Source of the DNA: Candidatus Obscuribacter sp.
Lineage (GTDB): Bacteria > Cyanobacteriota > Vampirovibrionia > Obscuribacterales > Obscuribacteraceae
DNA length: 64,000 nt
Direction: 5' to 3'
Assembly: GCA_016712465.1 (NCBI GenBank)
Contig: JADJQZ010000001.1
Coordinates: 1,798,001 to 1,862,000 of the forward strand
Part shown: in pieces, positions 8,775 to 17,670 of the stretch
Layout of the letters: the number at the start of each line of letters is the position of its first letter
How positions within the stretch are numbered: position 1 is the first letter of the stretch
Notes under the pieces: generated by a model
Told to the model about the DNA's origin: nothing
Seen by the model: only the letters and a program-made list of their open reading frames with translations
Database searches by the model: none
Program-made: the position numbers and the translations under genes

Positions 8775-10319
8775 TCAGGGCGCGTCCGGCTCTTCCAGGC
8801 GCTTGAAGATCGGTCCGGTGTTGCGTACTTTTTGACCAACCGGAATCATATCGAAGAAGCCGTCCGGTTTCTCCGAGTCGCCTATGACTTCCAGGGTATC
8901 GTCATGACCCAGTTGCCACCAGATGTCGGAAGCCATCTTGGGAGCAAAGGGATAAATCTGAAAGGCTACCCGTCTGAGCATTTCTACGGCTGTGTAGAGC
9001 ACTTCCGAGCCTTCCTTGACCTTGCCTTCTTTGAACTGGGTCCAGGGTTTTTCGTCGTTCATGTACTTATTGGTCTGATCGACAGTGGCCATAACAGCTT
9101 CGATGGCCTTGGCGAACTCCAGCTTTTCCATGCAGCTATCGAAAACCGTGTGCAAGGTATTGGCTTTTTCTCTCAGATCATGTTCGGGTTTGCAGTCGGG
9201 AATTTTGCCGTCCAGATTCTTGTCGATGAGAGTGAGAGTGCGGTTCACCAGATTGCCCAGATTATTGGCTAGCTCTGAGTTGACCTTACGGATGAATTCG
9301 TGTTTGCTGAAATCGCCGTCTTGATCAAAAGAAGTGCCGCTCATAAGGAAGAAGCGCACGGCATCGGCGCCGAACTCTTCCACCAGTTTGTTTGGATCGA
9401 TGACATTACCCAGAGACTTGCTTATCTTCTGACCTTCCACAGTGATGAAGCCGTGGGCATAGATTTGCTTGGGCAGAGGCAGATTAGCTGCCAGCAAGAA
9501 GGCGATCCAATAAATGGAGTGGAACTTGGTGATGTCTTTGCCGATTAAATGCAAGTCTGCCGGCCAGTAGCGTTCAAACTGCTTATCGTCGCTGAGATAG
9601 CCGACGCCGGTAATATAGTTGGTGAGTGCGTCCATCCAGACATAGATAACCTGGTCGTCGTCACCGGGAATGGGAATGCCCCAGGAGAGCGACTTCCGTG
9701 AGCGTGACACGGAAAAATCCGTCAGTTCGGGATCGTTGAGTTGATTGAGAACTTCTTTACGGCGTCCTTCCGGGCGCACAGCATCAGGGTTTTCTTCCAA
9801 CCATTGTTTGATGGCCGGTTTGTATTTTGAGAGTTTGAAGAAGTAGTTTTCTTCCGCCAGTTCCCGCGGTGCTTTCTTATGGGTAGGGCAGTGACCGTTG
9901 TCGTCCAGATCGCGCTCTCTCAGGAAGTCTTCGCAGCCCTCGCAGTAGAGACCCATATAGGTCGATTTGTAGATGTCGCCCTGCTCTTTCAATTTTGTGA
10001 ACAGGCTCTGCACCACTTTCGCGTGGCGCTCTTCGGTGGTACGAATAAAATAGTCGAAGGACAAGTTGAGATTGCGCCAGGATTTTTCGAAGGTGGAGGA
10101 AATTTCGTCGCAGAATTCAATTGGTGTTTTACCGGCTGCCTGAGCCGATTTCTCCACCTTGGAACCGTGTTCGTCCACCCCGGTCAGGAAGAAAACGTCG
10201 AAGCCCCTGAGGCGATAGTAACGAGCCACGACATCGGCGGCGATTTTCTCGTAGGCGTGGCCGATATGGGGAGCGGCATTGACGTAATCAATGGCGGTTG
10301 TGACATAGAACTTTTTCAT
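8775..10319 (-). CDS. metG: Methionine-tRNA ligase
   Basis: Class I aminoacyl-tRNA synthetase charging tRNA-Met in the cytoplasm. The HIGH-type signature is PHIGHAY (residues 17-23) and the KMSKS loop is KISKS. A zinc-knuckle insertion with CEGC and CPTH lies near residues 127-147. The 514-residue length fits the short form without the C-terminal dimerising tRNA-binding domain. The ATG at 10319 opens the canonical KKFYVTTAIDYVNAAPHIGH N-terminus. It diverges from coaBC across a 150-base gap. Confidence 0.97.
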   Translation of the reverse strand: MKKFYVTTAIDYVNAAPHIGHAYEKIAADVVARYYRLRGFDVFFLTGVDEHGSKVEKSAQAAGKTPIEFCDEISSTFEKSWRNLNLSFDYFIRTTEERHAKVVQSLFTKLKEQGDIYKSTYMGLYCEGCEDFLRERDLDDNGHCPTHKKAPRELAEENYFFKLSKYKPAIKQWLEENPDAVRPEGRRKEVLNQLNDPELTDFSVSRSRKSLSWGIPIPGDDDQVIYVWMDALTNYITGVGYLSDDKQFERYWPADLHLIGKDITKFHSIYWIAFLLAANLPLPKQIYAHGFITVEGQKISKSLGNVIDPNKLVEEFGADAVRFFLMSGTSFDQDGDFSKHEFIRKVNSELANNLGNLVNRTLTLIDKNLDGKIPDCKPEHDLREKANTLHTVFDSCMEKLEFAKAIEAVMATVDQTNKYMNDEKPWTQFKEGKVKEGSEVLYTAVEMLRRVAFQIYPFAPKMASDIWWQLGHDDTLEVIGDSEKPDGFFDMIPVGQKVRNTGPIFKRLEEPDAP

Positions 10320-10403
10320 TGATATGGTACCGGTCCTTGGATCTCTGACGTGGGTAAAGGGGCTACAATAAGGGACGTCGGTCCATAATAATACAGACCG
10401 CCG

Positions 10404-10419
10404 CTTATTCTAAGGCTTG
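10404..10419 (+). repeat. 16-bp intergenic repeat, copy 2
   Basis: Exact second copy of the 16-mer at 7779-7794, located in the metG-coaBC divergent intergenic region. Confidence 0.4.
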
Positions 10420-10471
10420 TAAGGTTATTTGGCCGGGGCTATCTCTTTGTAAGGTGGTTTTGGAGAGGCAT

Positions 10472-11743
10472 ATGAAAATGAAAAAGGGTTCCAAGAAGCG
10501 CGGAAGCAATTTCGAGTCCTTCAATCCACTTGAGAACAAGACCATTTTGCTTGGTGTGAGCGGTGGCATTGCCGCTTACAAAGCCTGCGACATCGCCTCC
10601 TTGCTGAGGCGCTCCGGTGCCAGTGTGCACGCGGTTTTGACCCCCAATGCCCGGGAATTCATCACCCCCCTTTCCCTCACTACCATCACCCGCAACCAGA
10701 CCCATTGCGAACAGTACGGGCCAACTGCCGACTGGCGCCCCGAGCACATCGATCTGGCCAAGAAATGCGACTTGATTCTAATAGCGCCGGCTACTGCCGA
10801 CATTATTGCCAAGCTGGCCACCGGTATCTGCGATGATTTGTTGACTACTATGGTGTTGGCTTCCCAGGCGAAAGTGATGATTGCACCGGCCATGAATCCG
10901 GTCATGTTGCAGCATCCGGCTACCCAGCACAATCTCTCCATTCTTGAGAATCGCTACCGCTACGATATCGTTGCACCGGAGTACGGGGAAGTGGCTTGCG
11001 GCGATGTCGGGCTTGGCAAAATGGCTGCCGTGGAATCAATCATTGCGGCAGTGGCCGCCAGGCTCTTAGCCCACCAGACCCTCTCCACCAAGCGCGTCCT
11101 GGTGACGGCCGGCGGCACCAGAGAGCCCATCGACCCGGTGCGCTTCATCGGTAACCGCTCCTCCGGAAAAATGGGAATTGCCATGGCCGATTCAGCATAC
11201 AGCCGTGGTGCCGATGTCACCCTCATCTCCACCGTAGACGTGGAGCGCGCCTATCCGGTGATTGTGGTGGAAACCGCTCAGGAGATGCAGGAAGCCGTAG
11301 AAGCGGAATTCGACAGTTGCGATGCCCTGGTTATGACGGCAGCCGTGGCTGATTTCAGACCGCTGGCGGTTTCGGCCCAGAAGATCAAAAAGACCGAATC
11401 GGAAGACATTGTCCTGGAATTGACTAAGAATCCCGATATCATCGACTTACTTGGTCGTGTCAAGCGCAAAGATCAAGTGATCATCGGCTTCGCTGCCGAA
11501 TCGGAAGCACTCCTTTCCAATGCCGCTTCCAAGCTGAAGCGGAAAAATCTCGATATGATCGTCGGCAACGATATTTCGGTGCCGGACATTGGCTTCGGGT
11601 CCGACGATAACGCGGTTGTCATTCTTTCGGCGGAAGGTACTCGGGAGAGCCTGCCCCGCATGCCCAAGCGTGCCATTGCCGACCATATTTGCGATCTGCT
11701 CTCGGAGCGTTTCCAGGTACTTGAGAAGGAGTTGGCGCACTAG
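10472..11743 (+). CDS. coaBC: Bifunctional phosphopantothenoylcysteine decarboxylase / phosphopantothenate-cysteine ligase
   Basis: Carries out two steps of coenzyme A synthesis: CTP-dependent ligation of cysteine to 4'-phosphopantothenate and FMN-dependent decarboxylation. The N-terminal CoaC flavoprotein half shows GVSGGIAAYKACDI, APATADIIAKLATGICDDLL and APAMNPVMLQHPATQ. The CoaB half starts near residue 205 with RVLVTAGGTREPIDPVRFI and contains KIKK and a FAAE segment. ATG at 10472 is chosen because GGAG sits six bases upstream; a GTG at 10454 is in frame but less likely. A basic 15-residue extension precedes the CoaC domain. Confidence 0.96.
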   Translation: MKMKKGSKKRGSNFESFNPLENKTILLGVSGGIAAYKACDIASLLRRSGASVHAVLTPNAREFITPLSLTTITRNQTHCEQYGPTADWRPEHIDLAKKCDLILIAPATADIIAKLATGICDDLLTTMVLASQAKVMIAPAMNPVMLQHPATQHNLSILENRYRYDIVAPEYGEVACGDVGLGKMAAVESIIAAVAARLLAHQTLSTKRVLVTAGGTREPIDPVRFIGNRSSGKMGIAMADSAYSRGADVTLISTVDVERAYPVIVVETAQEMQEAVEAEFDSCDALVMTAAVADFRPLAVSAQKIKKTESEDIVLELTKNPDIIDLLGRVKRKDQVIIGFAAESEALLSNAASKLKRKNLDMIVGNDISVPDIGFGSDDNAVVILSAEGTRESLPRMPKRAIADHICDLLSERFQVLEKELAH

Positions 11744-11855
11744 GTCTTTTGCAACACTCTGTGCAGGCAAATCTTAGACAAAAGTGCACAAAACCGGTTA
11801 GTTTGAGAGCTTGGTGATATACTCCAGTATTTGGATAGGGGACGGAGAGAAGTTC

Positions 11856-12242
11856 ATGGGCAGAGCCGATAACTATAGCTATGGAGACCTTCCTGCTCGT
11901 CGTGATGACGAAGACCACGGTGGTGGTTGGGGCGCCTGGATGACCGGGCTTCTGATCGGCGCGGTAGGCGGAGCAACGCTGGCACTTTTGACCGCACCCA
12001 AGTCGGGCAGTGAAATCCGCGGTTCCCTGGAGCGCACCGCCAAGAATGTGCCTGATCGTGTGGGCGAAGTGGTTGATGATTCCCTCGATCTTTACGCTTC
12101 CTTCTTGAATTATTGCCAGCTCACCCTGGAAGAGCAGACCTTGCGCTTCAAGCGTGCCATTGCCGCCGGTAAACTGGCTGCCGCCAAGAAGCGCGAAGAA
12201 ATCGAGCTGGGTGGTGGTCAACTGCCTTTTCAGCATCGTTAA
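11856..12242 (+). CDS. YtxH-domain membrane protein, first copy
   Basis: Small protein with a polar N-terminus, one glycine-rich membrane segment (MTGLLIGAVGGATLALLTAP) and then the YtxH signature APKSGSEIRGSLERTAKNV, followed by amphipathic helix. YtxH proteins are small membrane-anchored factors of unknown biochemical role, often stress-associated. ATG at 11856 is preferred over an in-frame GTG at 11811 because GGAG lies just upstream and the longer N-terminus adds no domain. It stands two genes before a second YtxH protein. Confidence 0.8.
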   Translation: MGRADNYSYGDLPARRDDEDHGGGWGAWMTGLLIGAVGGATLALLTAPKSGSEIRGSLERTAKNVPDRVGEVVDDSLDLYASFLNYCQLTLEEQTLRFKRAIAAGKLAAAKKREEIELGGGQLPFQHR

Positions 12243-12305
12243 GCCAGGATGCCTGGCTGGTCGTTCGTGGTGACAATACGGCTCTCTTGTTAGAAGGATT
12301 TTCCC

Positions 12306-12737
12306 GTGGATCAAATATCCGGTAGCTTGAACATACTTGTGGCCGTCTCCCTCATTTTCCTGGCTGTATCACTGATGGCTGTCAGTATGCCGCTCATGTC
12401 CATGGTCAAGCAATCTGAGCGCACGCTTTCGGCTCTCGAGCGCCTTCTCGGCACTGTAGACAAGGAGCTTGGACCGACTCTCAAACAGGTAGATACCCTG
12501 CTTGGTACCGTAATCGAATTGAAGGGACGGGCGGAGAGATCTATCGGTGATGTCGGTAACAAAGTTGGTGATGTAACAGGCGGTCTGACAAAGGCCGCAG
12601 ACTCGGCTAAGAAGAATTCATCGGTATTCGGTGCCGGCTTTATGGCCGGTATCAGGGCTTATCTAGAGCCAAAGGGTAACAAGGAAGAAAGAGAGCGCAG
12701 TCGGGATGCAAGATCTTTGACTGAGGTGGGCAAGTAA
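12306..12737 (+). CDS. DUF948-like membrane protein
   Basis: One N-terminal membrane helix (LNILVAVSLIFLAVSLMAV), then a long amphipathic helix with ERTLSALERLLGTVDKELGPTLKQVDTLLGT spread over residues 38-80 and a charged tail. This is the DUF948 arrangement. GTG start with AGGA seven bases upstream. It sits between two YtxH-domain genes on the same strand, an association also seen in Firmicutes, suggesting a shared membrane-surface complex. Biochemical role unknown. Confidence 0.75.
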   Translation: MDQISGSLNILVAVSLIFLAVSLMAVSMPLMSMVKQSERTLSALERLLGTVDKELGPTLKQVDTLLGTVIELKGRAERSIGDVGNKVGDVTGGLTKAADSAKKNSSVFGAGFMAGIRAYLEPKGNKEERERSRDARSLTEVGK

Positions 12738-12814
12738 TTGCCAGAGGACAAATCCAAGCAAGTAAGCAAAGCTTAAATGGTTTGGCCAAAGAAATAAGAG
12801 GTAAAACAAGCATC

Positions 12815-13150
12815 ATGAGTAGATTTCTGGAAGGTCTAGTAGTCGGCGGAGCGATTGGTTATATCATCGGTCTGCTTTCAGCTCCCAAGTCCGGTGCAGA
12901 ATTGCGCCGTCAAATTGCCGATGGTTCTGAAGACCTTTACAAGCAGGCTTCCGACTCTTTGACCGATATCAAAGAGAAGACCGGCACTACCATCACCGAT
13001 TTGCAATCCAAGAGCAACGAAGTCTTGAAGAAGGCCAGCGACTCCGTGGCTGGAACCAAGGATCAGATCGCCCACAAACTGCAAGAACTGGCAGGACAGG
13101 GCGGTAAAGTGCTGGTGGATGACGTCGAGAGCGCTGCCTCCGGCGGCTAG
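12815..13150 (+). CDS. YtxH-domain membrane protein, second copy
   Basis: Begins SRFLEGLVVGGAIGYIIGLL, a glycine-rich membrane helix, followed at once by the YtxH signature SAPKSGAELRRQIADGSEDL and then apolipoprotein-like amphipathic repeats (DSLTDIKEKTGTTITDLQ, NEVLKKASDSVAGTKDQI). ATG at 12815 is preferred; TTG at 12782 is in frame but lacks a ribosome-binding site. The next gene starts eight bases after the stop. Confidence 0.78.
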   Translation: MSRFLEGLVVGGAIGYIIGLLSAPKSGAELRRQIADGSEDLYKQASDSLTDIKEKTGTTITDLQSKSNEVLKKASDSVAGTKDQIAHKLQELAGQGGKVLVDDVESAASGG

Positions 13151-13158
13151 CTTAAAAG

Positions 13159-13875
13159 TTGCCCACACTTTATCGTCTCAATCGAGCCATTGCCCTGACT
13201 GGTATTGCCAGTCGGCGTAAGGCTGATGAGTTGATTGCCGCCGGTAAGGTGATGGTGAACGGCACTTTGACCACAGACTTCAGTCTTCTGGTTGATATAG
13301 ATCAAGATCAAATAGTCGTGGACGGCGAGGAAGTTGTGACTCGCTTCCACGACTATCTGCTTTTGAACAAGCCCAAAGACTATGTCTCCACCTGTGATGA
13401 TGAGAGAGGTCGGCGCACCGTGCTTGATCTCTTGCCGCCTGAGTTGAGGCATTTGAAGCCGGTCGGCCGCCTCGACCGTGATTCAGAGGGGCTTATCCTT
13501 CTCACTAATGACGGTGAACTGGCTAAACTCCTCACCCATCCCTCCCACGACGTGGCCAAAATATACGAGGTGACTGTCAAGGGGCAGATGCAACCTTCTG
13601 ATTATTCTGCTCTGGCAAAAGGCATTAGGTTGTCAGACGGTGTTACGCGGCCGGCAAAAGTTCGCAAAATTTCTGCTAATTCTCATGCCACAACCTTTGA
13701 AATGCAGCTCTACGAAGGGCGAAACCGGCAAATCAGGCGTATGTGTGCCGCTCTTGGTTATGATGTTAATCGTTTGGTCAGGGTTGCCATTGGTGGGTTA
13801 CAATTGAGGCAGTTGCCGTCTGGAAAATGGCGTCGCCTGACTGATAGTGAGATATCCACTCTGTATCGGTCTTGA
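13159..13875 (+). CDS. RsuA/RluB-family 16S or 23S rRNA pseudouridine synthase
   Basis: Isomerises one or more rRNA uridines to pseudouridine. An N-terminal S4 RNA-binding domain (residues 4-60, LNRAIALTGIASRRKADELI) precedes the catalytic domain with VGRLDRDSEGLILLTNDG, whose Asp in GRLD is the catalytic residue, and the family motif EGRNRQIRRMCAALGYDV. At 238 residues it fits RluB/RsuA. The specific site cannot be told apart from sequence alone. Start is TTG, eight bases after the YtxH gene. Confidence 0.92.
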   Translation: MPTLYRLNRAIALTGIASRRKADELIAAGKVMVNGTLTTDFSLLVDIDQDQIVVDGEEVVTRFHDYLLLNKPKDYVSTCDDERGRRTVLDLLPPELRHLKPVGRLDRDSEGLILLTNDGELAKLLTHPSHDVAKIYEVTVKGQMQPSDYSALAKGIRLSDGVTRPAKVRKISANSHATTFEMQLYEGRNRQIRRMCAALGYDVNRLVRVAIGGLQLRQLPSGKWRRLTDSEISTLYRS

Positions 13876-13917
13876 GGTAAATCTGGAAAACCGATTTTAT
13901 AAGGACCGGTCATCGCG

Positions 13918-15003
13918 GTGAGCACTGCCACAATGTCTTTAGAGCAAGTAGGTCAGAAACTAAAAGCAGCACGGGAAGCCCAGAATCTTTCTCTGGGGCA
14001 AGTTTATGACCGGACCAGAATTCCAACCAACCACTTGGAAGCCATTGAGTTTGGCCGTGTGGAAGACCTACCCGAGCCGGTCTATGTGGCCGGCTTCATC
14101 AAGCGCTATGGCGATACGCTTGGCTTATCCGGTCAGGCTCTGGCTGATGAGTACAAACGTGCCGGCATGTCCGACGGACAGAACAAGCCGGGCATCTTTG
14201 GTATCGGCAAAGGGCGTGAAACGCCGCCGCCCACGGTGAGCTATGTGGCTCCCACCCATGTTATTTCCGATGCCCCCAGTTTCACTAAAACCTTCTTCTA
14301 TCCCAGCCTTCTTCTGGTGGCCGTCCTGGCTTCCGTATGTGCTCTGGGATGGTGGCAGCAATCCCAGCTTTCTCAACAAGATCCGGGAGTGTTGCAGTTA
14401 CGTGACTCGGCTACTCGCTTCAATGCTGCCGGTATGCAAGTAGCAGCCACCACCAGCCAACTGCCCAATGCCCAGGTGCCTGGTGTATTGCCTGCTTCCA
14501 CTGGCAAGATCACGCTCTCGGCCACTCAGCACGTCTGGGTTGAGGTGAAGTCTGTCTCATCCGGTTCAACAGTTTTCGTTGGTTATCTTGAATCAGGCGA
14601 CAAGCGCGATTTCGAAGATGCCCAGGGTCTCACAGTTATAGCCGGCAACGGCGCATCCTTAAGCGTTACCGACTATCTGGGTAAAACTGAAGTCTTCGGT
14701 CCGGCAGGGCGCCGTAAGGAATCCACCTTCACACCCCCGCAAGCGGCCACAAGCACCCAGGTGGCTACCGGTGATCCGGCTCAGGCTTCTACCACGACCA
14801 CTACCGTCAAGCCTGTTACAAATGTAAAGAGGACGATTTCACTACGTCGTGCTAGCTCGGATGGCGCCCCTGTCAGCGAAAGACGCCATCGCCGCCTCGA
14901 TGACGGCGGCACCCGCGACATCCCCGGAGTGTCCTCCGGCGGTGGCGCACGATCTATAGATGTACCTTACCGCTACAATGATGGTCGCCTGGATAACGAC
15001 TAG
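13918..15003 (+). CDS. rodZ: RodZ-like helix-turn-helix membrane protein
   Basis: Residues 7-75 form the RodZ-type HTH_25 domain (LEQVGQKLKAAREAQNLSLG; PEPVYVAGFIKRYGDTLGLS). A linker and one membrane helix near 121-142 (FFYPSLLLVAVLASVCALGWW) follow, then a periplasmic DUF4115 beta domain around 200-260 (HVWVEVKSVSSGSTVFVGYL). The tail is long, Thr/Ser-rich and then basic. In known systems RodZ binds MreB by the HTH domain and links it to the elongasome, which suits a genome with mreBCD 10 kb away. GTG at 13918 or ATG at 13933 could start it. rimO follows after 18 bases. Confidence 0.85.
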   Translation: MSTATMSLEQVGQKLKAAREAQNLSLGQVYDRTRIPTNHLEAIEFGRVEDLPEPVYVAGFIKRYGDTLGLSGQALADEYKRAGMSDGQNKPGIFGIGKGRETPPPTVSYVAPTHVISDAPSFTKTFFYPSLLLVAVLASVCALGWWQQSQLSQQDPGVLQLRDSATRFNAAGMQVAATTSQLPNAQVPGVLPASTGKITLSATQHVWVEVKSVSSGSTVFVGYLESGDKRDFEDAQGLTVIAGNGASLSVTDYLGKTEVFGPAGRRKESTFTPPQAATSTQVATGDPAQASTTTTTVKPVTNVKRTISLRRASSDGAPVSERRHRRLDDGGTRDIPGVSSGGGARSIDVPYRYNDGRLDND

Positions 15004-15021
15004 CTAGTAGAGGTACTGTAG

Positions 15022-16392
15022 ATGCGCAACCCCAAAATAGGGGTGGTTTCACTTGGCTGTCCAAAGAATGCCACTGACACGGAAGTGATGCTCGGGCTTT
15101 TGAACAAAGCCGGGTTTGAAGTCACCTTTGATAATGATGAAGCGCAGATGTGCCTCGTCAATACTTGCTCGTTTATAGGCGATGCCCGCAAAGAGTCGGT
15201 GCGCACCCTGGTGGAACTGGCTGATCAGGGTAAAGAGCTGATTATCGCCGGTTGCCTGGCCCAGCACTTCAAGGAAGAACTGCTTACAGAGATACCGGAA
15301 GCGAGAGCCATTGTCGGAACCGGTGATATCACCAAAATTGTTGATGTAATTACTTCCATCGCCAGAGATTCTTCATTGCGCGTGGTGGAAGTAAGCGATG
15401 TACCCAACAACTACGATGACGAAGTTTTGCCGCGCATGCAGACCGGTGTTGGTGCTTCCGCCTATTTGAAAATTGCCGAAGGCTGTGATCATGCCTGCTC
15501 TTTTTGCATCATTCCGCAGTTGCGCGGTAAGTTCCGTTCCCGTTCCATCGAGTCTCTGGTGAAGGAAGCGCGCATGCTGGTGCATGGCGGCGTGAAAGAA
15601 ATTATTCTTGTTTCGCAGGATTCCAGTTATTACGGTCTCGATATCTATAACCGCATGGCCTTGCCGGAATTGCTCGAAGCTCTGCACGAAATTGAAGAGC
15701 TGGACTGGATCCGCATCATGTACTGTTATCCCACTGAAACGAACCGGGCTTTGCTTGAAACCATGGCTCGCCTGCCCAAGGTGGTTAAGTACGTGGATAT
15801 TCCCCTCCAGCATTCCCATCCCGATGTGCTGGCGGCCATGGCCAGACCCAAGCATCCGGAGAAAGTCATGGACCTCATCCGGGAATGCTTGCCCGGAGTA
15901 AAAATTCGCTCTACCTTTATCGTCGGTTTCCCCGGCGAAACAGAAGAACACTTCCAGCACCTCTACGACTTCATTGAACGCTATCGCTTTGATCGTCTGG
16001 GAGTATTTACTTACTCCAAGCAGATGGAAGTACCAAGCGGTCATATGAGCGATCAATTGCCCGAGAAGGTAAAGAAAGCGCGCCAGAAGCGCATAATGCA
16101 ACTTCAGCACGGCATCTCCCTGGCCCTCAACGAAGCCATGGTGGGCACCACCATTCCCGTTTTGGTTGAAAGTTTCGATGAGCGCAAACGGCTCTATATC
16201 GGGCGCAGCCAGTGGGATGCTCCCGGTATCGATAACCAGGTCTACATCAGAGAAGGCGAGCATGATGTCTTCATGGCCGAGGTCAATAATGTGCTGGTGG
16301 AAGAAGCCAGACCCTATGATCTCTATGGTGTCGCCTGTGGTGAGGAGTCATTGAAAGAGCTTATGACCACCACTGCTAAAGCAGCTAAATAA
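15022..16392 (+). CDS. rimO: Ribosomal protein uS12 methylthiotransferase RimO
   Basis: Radical-SAM enzyme that methylthiolates an aspartate of ribosomal protein S12. The N-terminal MTTase domain has VSLGCPKNATDTE with C13, C49 and C78 as ligands of the auxiliary cluster. The radical-SAM CxxxCxxC is at C155, C159 and C162 (EGCDHACSFCIIP). A TRAM domain closes the protein. KNATDTE and the RGKFRSR segment after the cysteines favour RimO over MiaB. Start ATG has AGAGG eight bases upstream. Confidence 0.96.
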   Translation: MRNPKIGVVSLGCPKNATDTEVMLGLLNKAGFEVTFDNDEAQMCLVNTCSFIGDARKESVRTLVELADQGKELIIAGCLAQHFKEELLTEIPEARAIVGTGDITKIVDVITSIARDSSLRVVEVSDVPNNYDDEVLPRMQTGVGASAYLKIAEGCDHACSFCIIPQLRGKFRSRSIESLVKEARMLVHGGVKEIILVSQDSSYYGLDIYNRMALPELLEALHEIEELDWIRIMYCYPTETNRALLETMARLPKVVKYVDIPLQHSHPDVLAAMARPKHPEKVMDLIRECLPGVKIRSTFIVGFPGETEEHFQHLYDFIERYRFDRLGVFTYSKQMEVPSGHMSDQLPEKVKKARQKRIMQLQHGISLALNEAMVGTTIPVLVESFDERKRLYIGRSQWDAPGIDNQVYIREGEHDVFMAEVNNVLVEEARPYDLYGVACGEESLKELMTTTAKAAK

Positions 16393-16463
16393 GCCGATCT
16401 CTCAGGGTACCGGGTCGTCATGATCATCTAAGTCGTTGCGGGAGCCCTGGGCCCATACCACAC

Positions 16464-16495
16464 CGTCAGCCGGGCGGTTGGTGATGACGTTTTTT
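16464..16495 (+). terminator. Weak terminator-like hairpin after rimO
   Basis: CGTCA (16464-16468) can pair with TGACG (16485-16489) and is followed directly by six T residues. The stem is short and the loop long, so this is tentative. Confidence 0.35.
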
Positions 16496-16599
16496 CGACA
16501 TGGCGGAGTTCGAAAGAGAGTTGAGCCGGGACAGAACTGATATCGGACGGAAAGCGATTTTGGCGCGAGGAGTGAAATTCGGACGCCCAGGCAAATTTG

Positions 16600-16920
16600 C
16601 TAGACGCCAGCGAACTCGCGCTTGTCCATTATGACTGTACCTTGCCGGTCACCAGGTGCCGGGCGCGTGCCGATATGTATGTCATAGCCGAGTTTTTGCA
16701 TGTATTCTGTGATGCGCTCGATTGAGAATTCATCGAACTTTCCGTTGAGAATCTTGGAAACCTTTGCCTGGTCAGTACCAAGAATCTGCGCAACATCGAC
16801 CTGCTTTTTTCCAGATTTTTCAATCGCTTCTTGCAAAGAAATGAAGAGATAGGACTTCAATTTCAGCCCAGCAGCTTCTTCTTCACTGAATCCCAGATCT
16901 AAAAATACGTTCTTGCTCAT
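16600..16920 (-). CDS. HigA-like XRE-family antitoxin
   Basis: A 106-residue DNA-binding protein with helix-turn-helix at about residues 40-80 (KKQVDVAQILGTDQAKVSKI). It is the XRE subtype with LKLKSYLFISLQEAI that accompanies RelE/HigB-type toxins. Its ATG overlaps, by ATGA, the ancestral stop codon of the upstream toxin remnant, the usual toxin-first operon. Since the toxin is deleted internally, this is now probably an orphan autoregulator. It appears intact. Confidence 0.85.
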   Translation of the reverse strand: MSKNVFLDLGFSEEEAAGLKLKSYLFISLQEAIEKSGKKQVDVAQILGTDQAKVSKILNGKFDEFSIERITEYMQKLGYDIHIGTRPAPGDRQGTVIMDKREFAGV

Positions 16921-17208
16921 TTCTTTTTACTCTTTTGTCTGTGTTGAACGATCTCGGATAGTCGTTTTTTTGCTAGCGCAATATCTGGGGGAGAAGTAGC
17001 TGACACCCGCACCAATAGTGGGCATCGGACGAAAGTTGTTTGGCTCCAACCCTTGCTGAACACGGTAGAGTTGAAAGCCGCCTTCTTTGCGCACAGCTTC
17101 AGGCCAGTCTTTTTTCAACTCGTATGTCAAATTCTCCGGCCAGAATATGACCTCTTTTTCTTCTTTCTCCTTGGGTTTGGGCTCTTCCGGTTCTTGCTTT
17201 TTGCTCAT
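16917..17208 (-). pseudogene. HigB/RelE-type toxin, internally deleted and frameshifted
   Basis: The first 65 residues keep the HigB hallmark RVQQGLEPNNFRPMPTIGAG. In working members this is followed by roughly 25-30 residues holding the RNase core (EIR..., YR.FYVAKF, VYVLHAFQKKT). Here that core is missing. After GAGV the frame runs into unrelated residues and stops at 16927. In the next frame the family C-terminus continues (TSPPDIALAKKRLSEIV), ending with TGA at 16917-16919 that overlaps the antitoxin ATG. So a deletion not divisible by three removed the catalytic core. The N-terminus carries an unusual Lys/Glu/Pro-rich stretch. Seen directly; the family name comes from motif recognition. 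Confidence 0.8.
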
Positions 17209-17401
17209 TGGTTCATTTTATGCCAAAACTGGCATATCGTCAAGTGTTTGCTCTCAAACTTCGCGCCAGTGACGTTCTTGTCGTTTCTTGCCCTGGTCAA
17301 ATTGTTTGTTGCTTGTATGTGCCTACGGCATTTTTTTGTTGTATCCGCCCACACTGTTTCGAGCGACTTCGCTGTTCTCCACTGGACTGTTGCCCTCTCA
17401 T

Positions 17402-17515
17402 CCTGCCCGAAAAGGCCGAGGCGCTTATTGAGCCGCTTGGCCTCAGTCCGGCGGTGAAGACGGAGAGCACACTATCATTTTGAAGGGCTATCCGACAGCC
17501 AAGAATTTATTGTTT
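17402..17515 (+). pseudogene. Remnant of a DUF6928-like gene
   Basis: Bases 17402-17470 match 20645-20716 of the intact gene at 20582 almost base for base (LPEKAEALIE region). After the shared ACACT the sequence jumps to a match with 20850-20885 (TTGAAGGGCTATCCGAC). About 140 bases between the two blocks are lost, and neither end of the gene is present. A decayed duplicate 3.2 kb from its paralogue. Confidence 0.75.
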
Positions 17516-17670
17516 GAATCCGTATCTATTTGTCGCTCTGCATCTGCTAGTTCTTTATTAGAAGCGAGCGCTCCGTGAGGGCGATCGCTTCTGCCTTCTG
17601 TCCATAACCAAGCGCCAATGCCGCAAATAAAAAACGGCACTACGAACGATAGAACATAATAGCACCGCAT
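17488..17670 (-). CDS. Possible small membrane protein, probably truncated
   Basis: A 60-residue frame with one hydrophobic helix (YYVLSFVVPFFICGIGAWLW) and a charged tail. No ribosome-binding site is visible. The last codons are read from the antisense of the DUF6928 remnant, so either the gene lost its end when that fragment arrived or the frame is not a gene. Confidence 0.25.
   Translation of the reverse strand: MRCYYVLSFVVPFFICGIGAWLWTEGRSDRPHGALASNKELADAERQIDTDSNNKFLAVG

Noticed and set aside
15373..16263. 296-codon open frame antisense to rimO
   Set aside because: Shadow of rimO codon usage with no recognisable domain.
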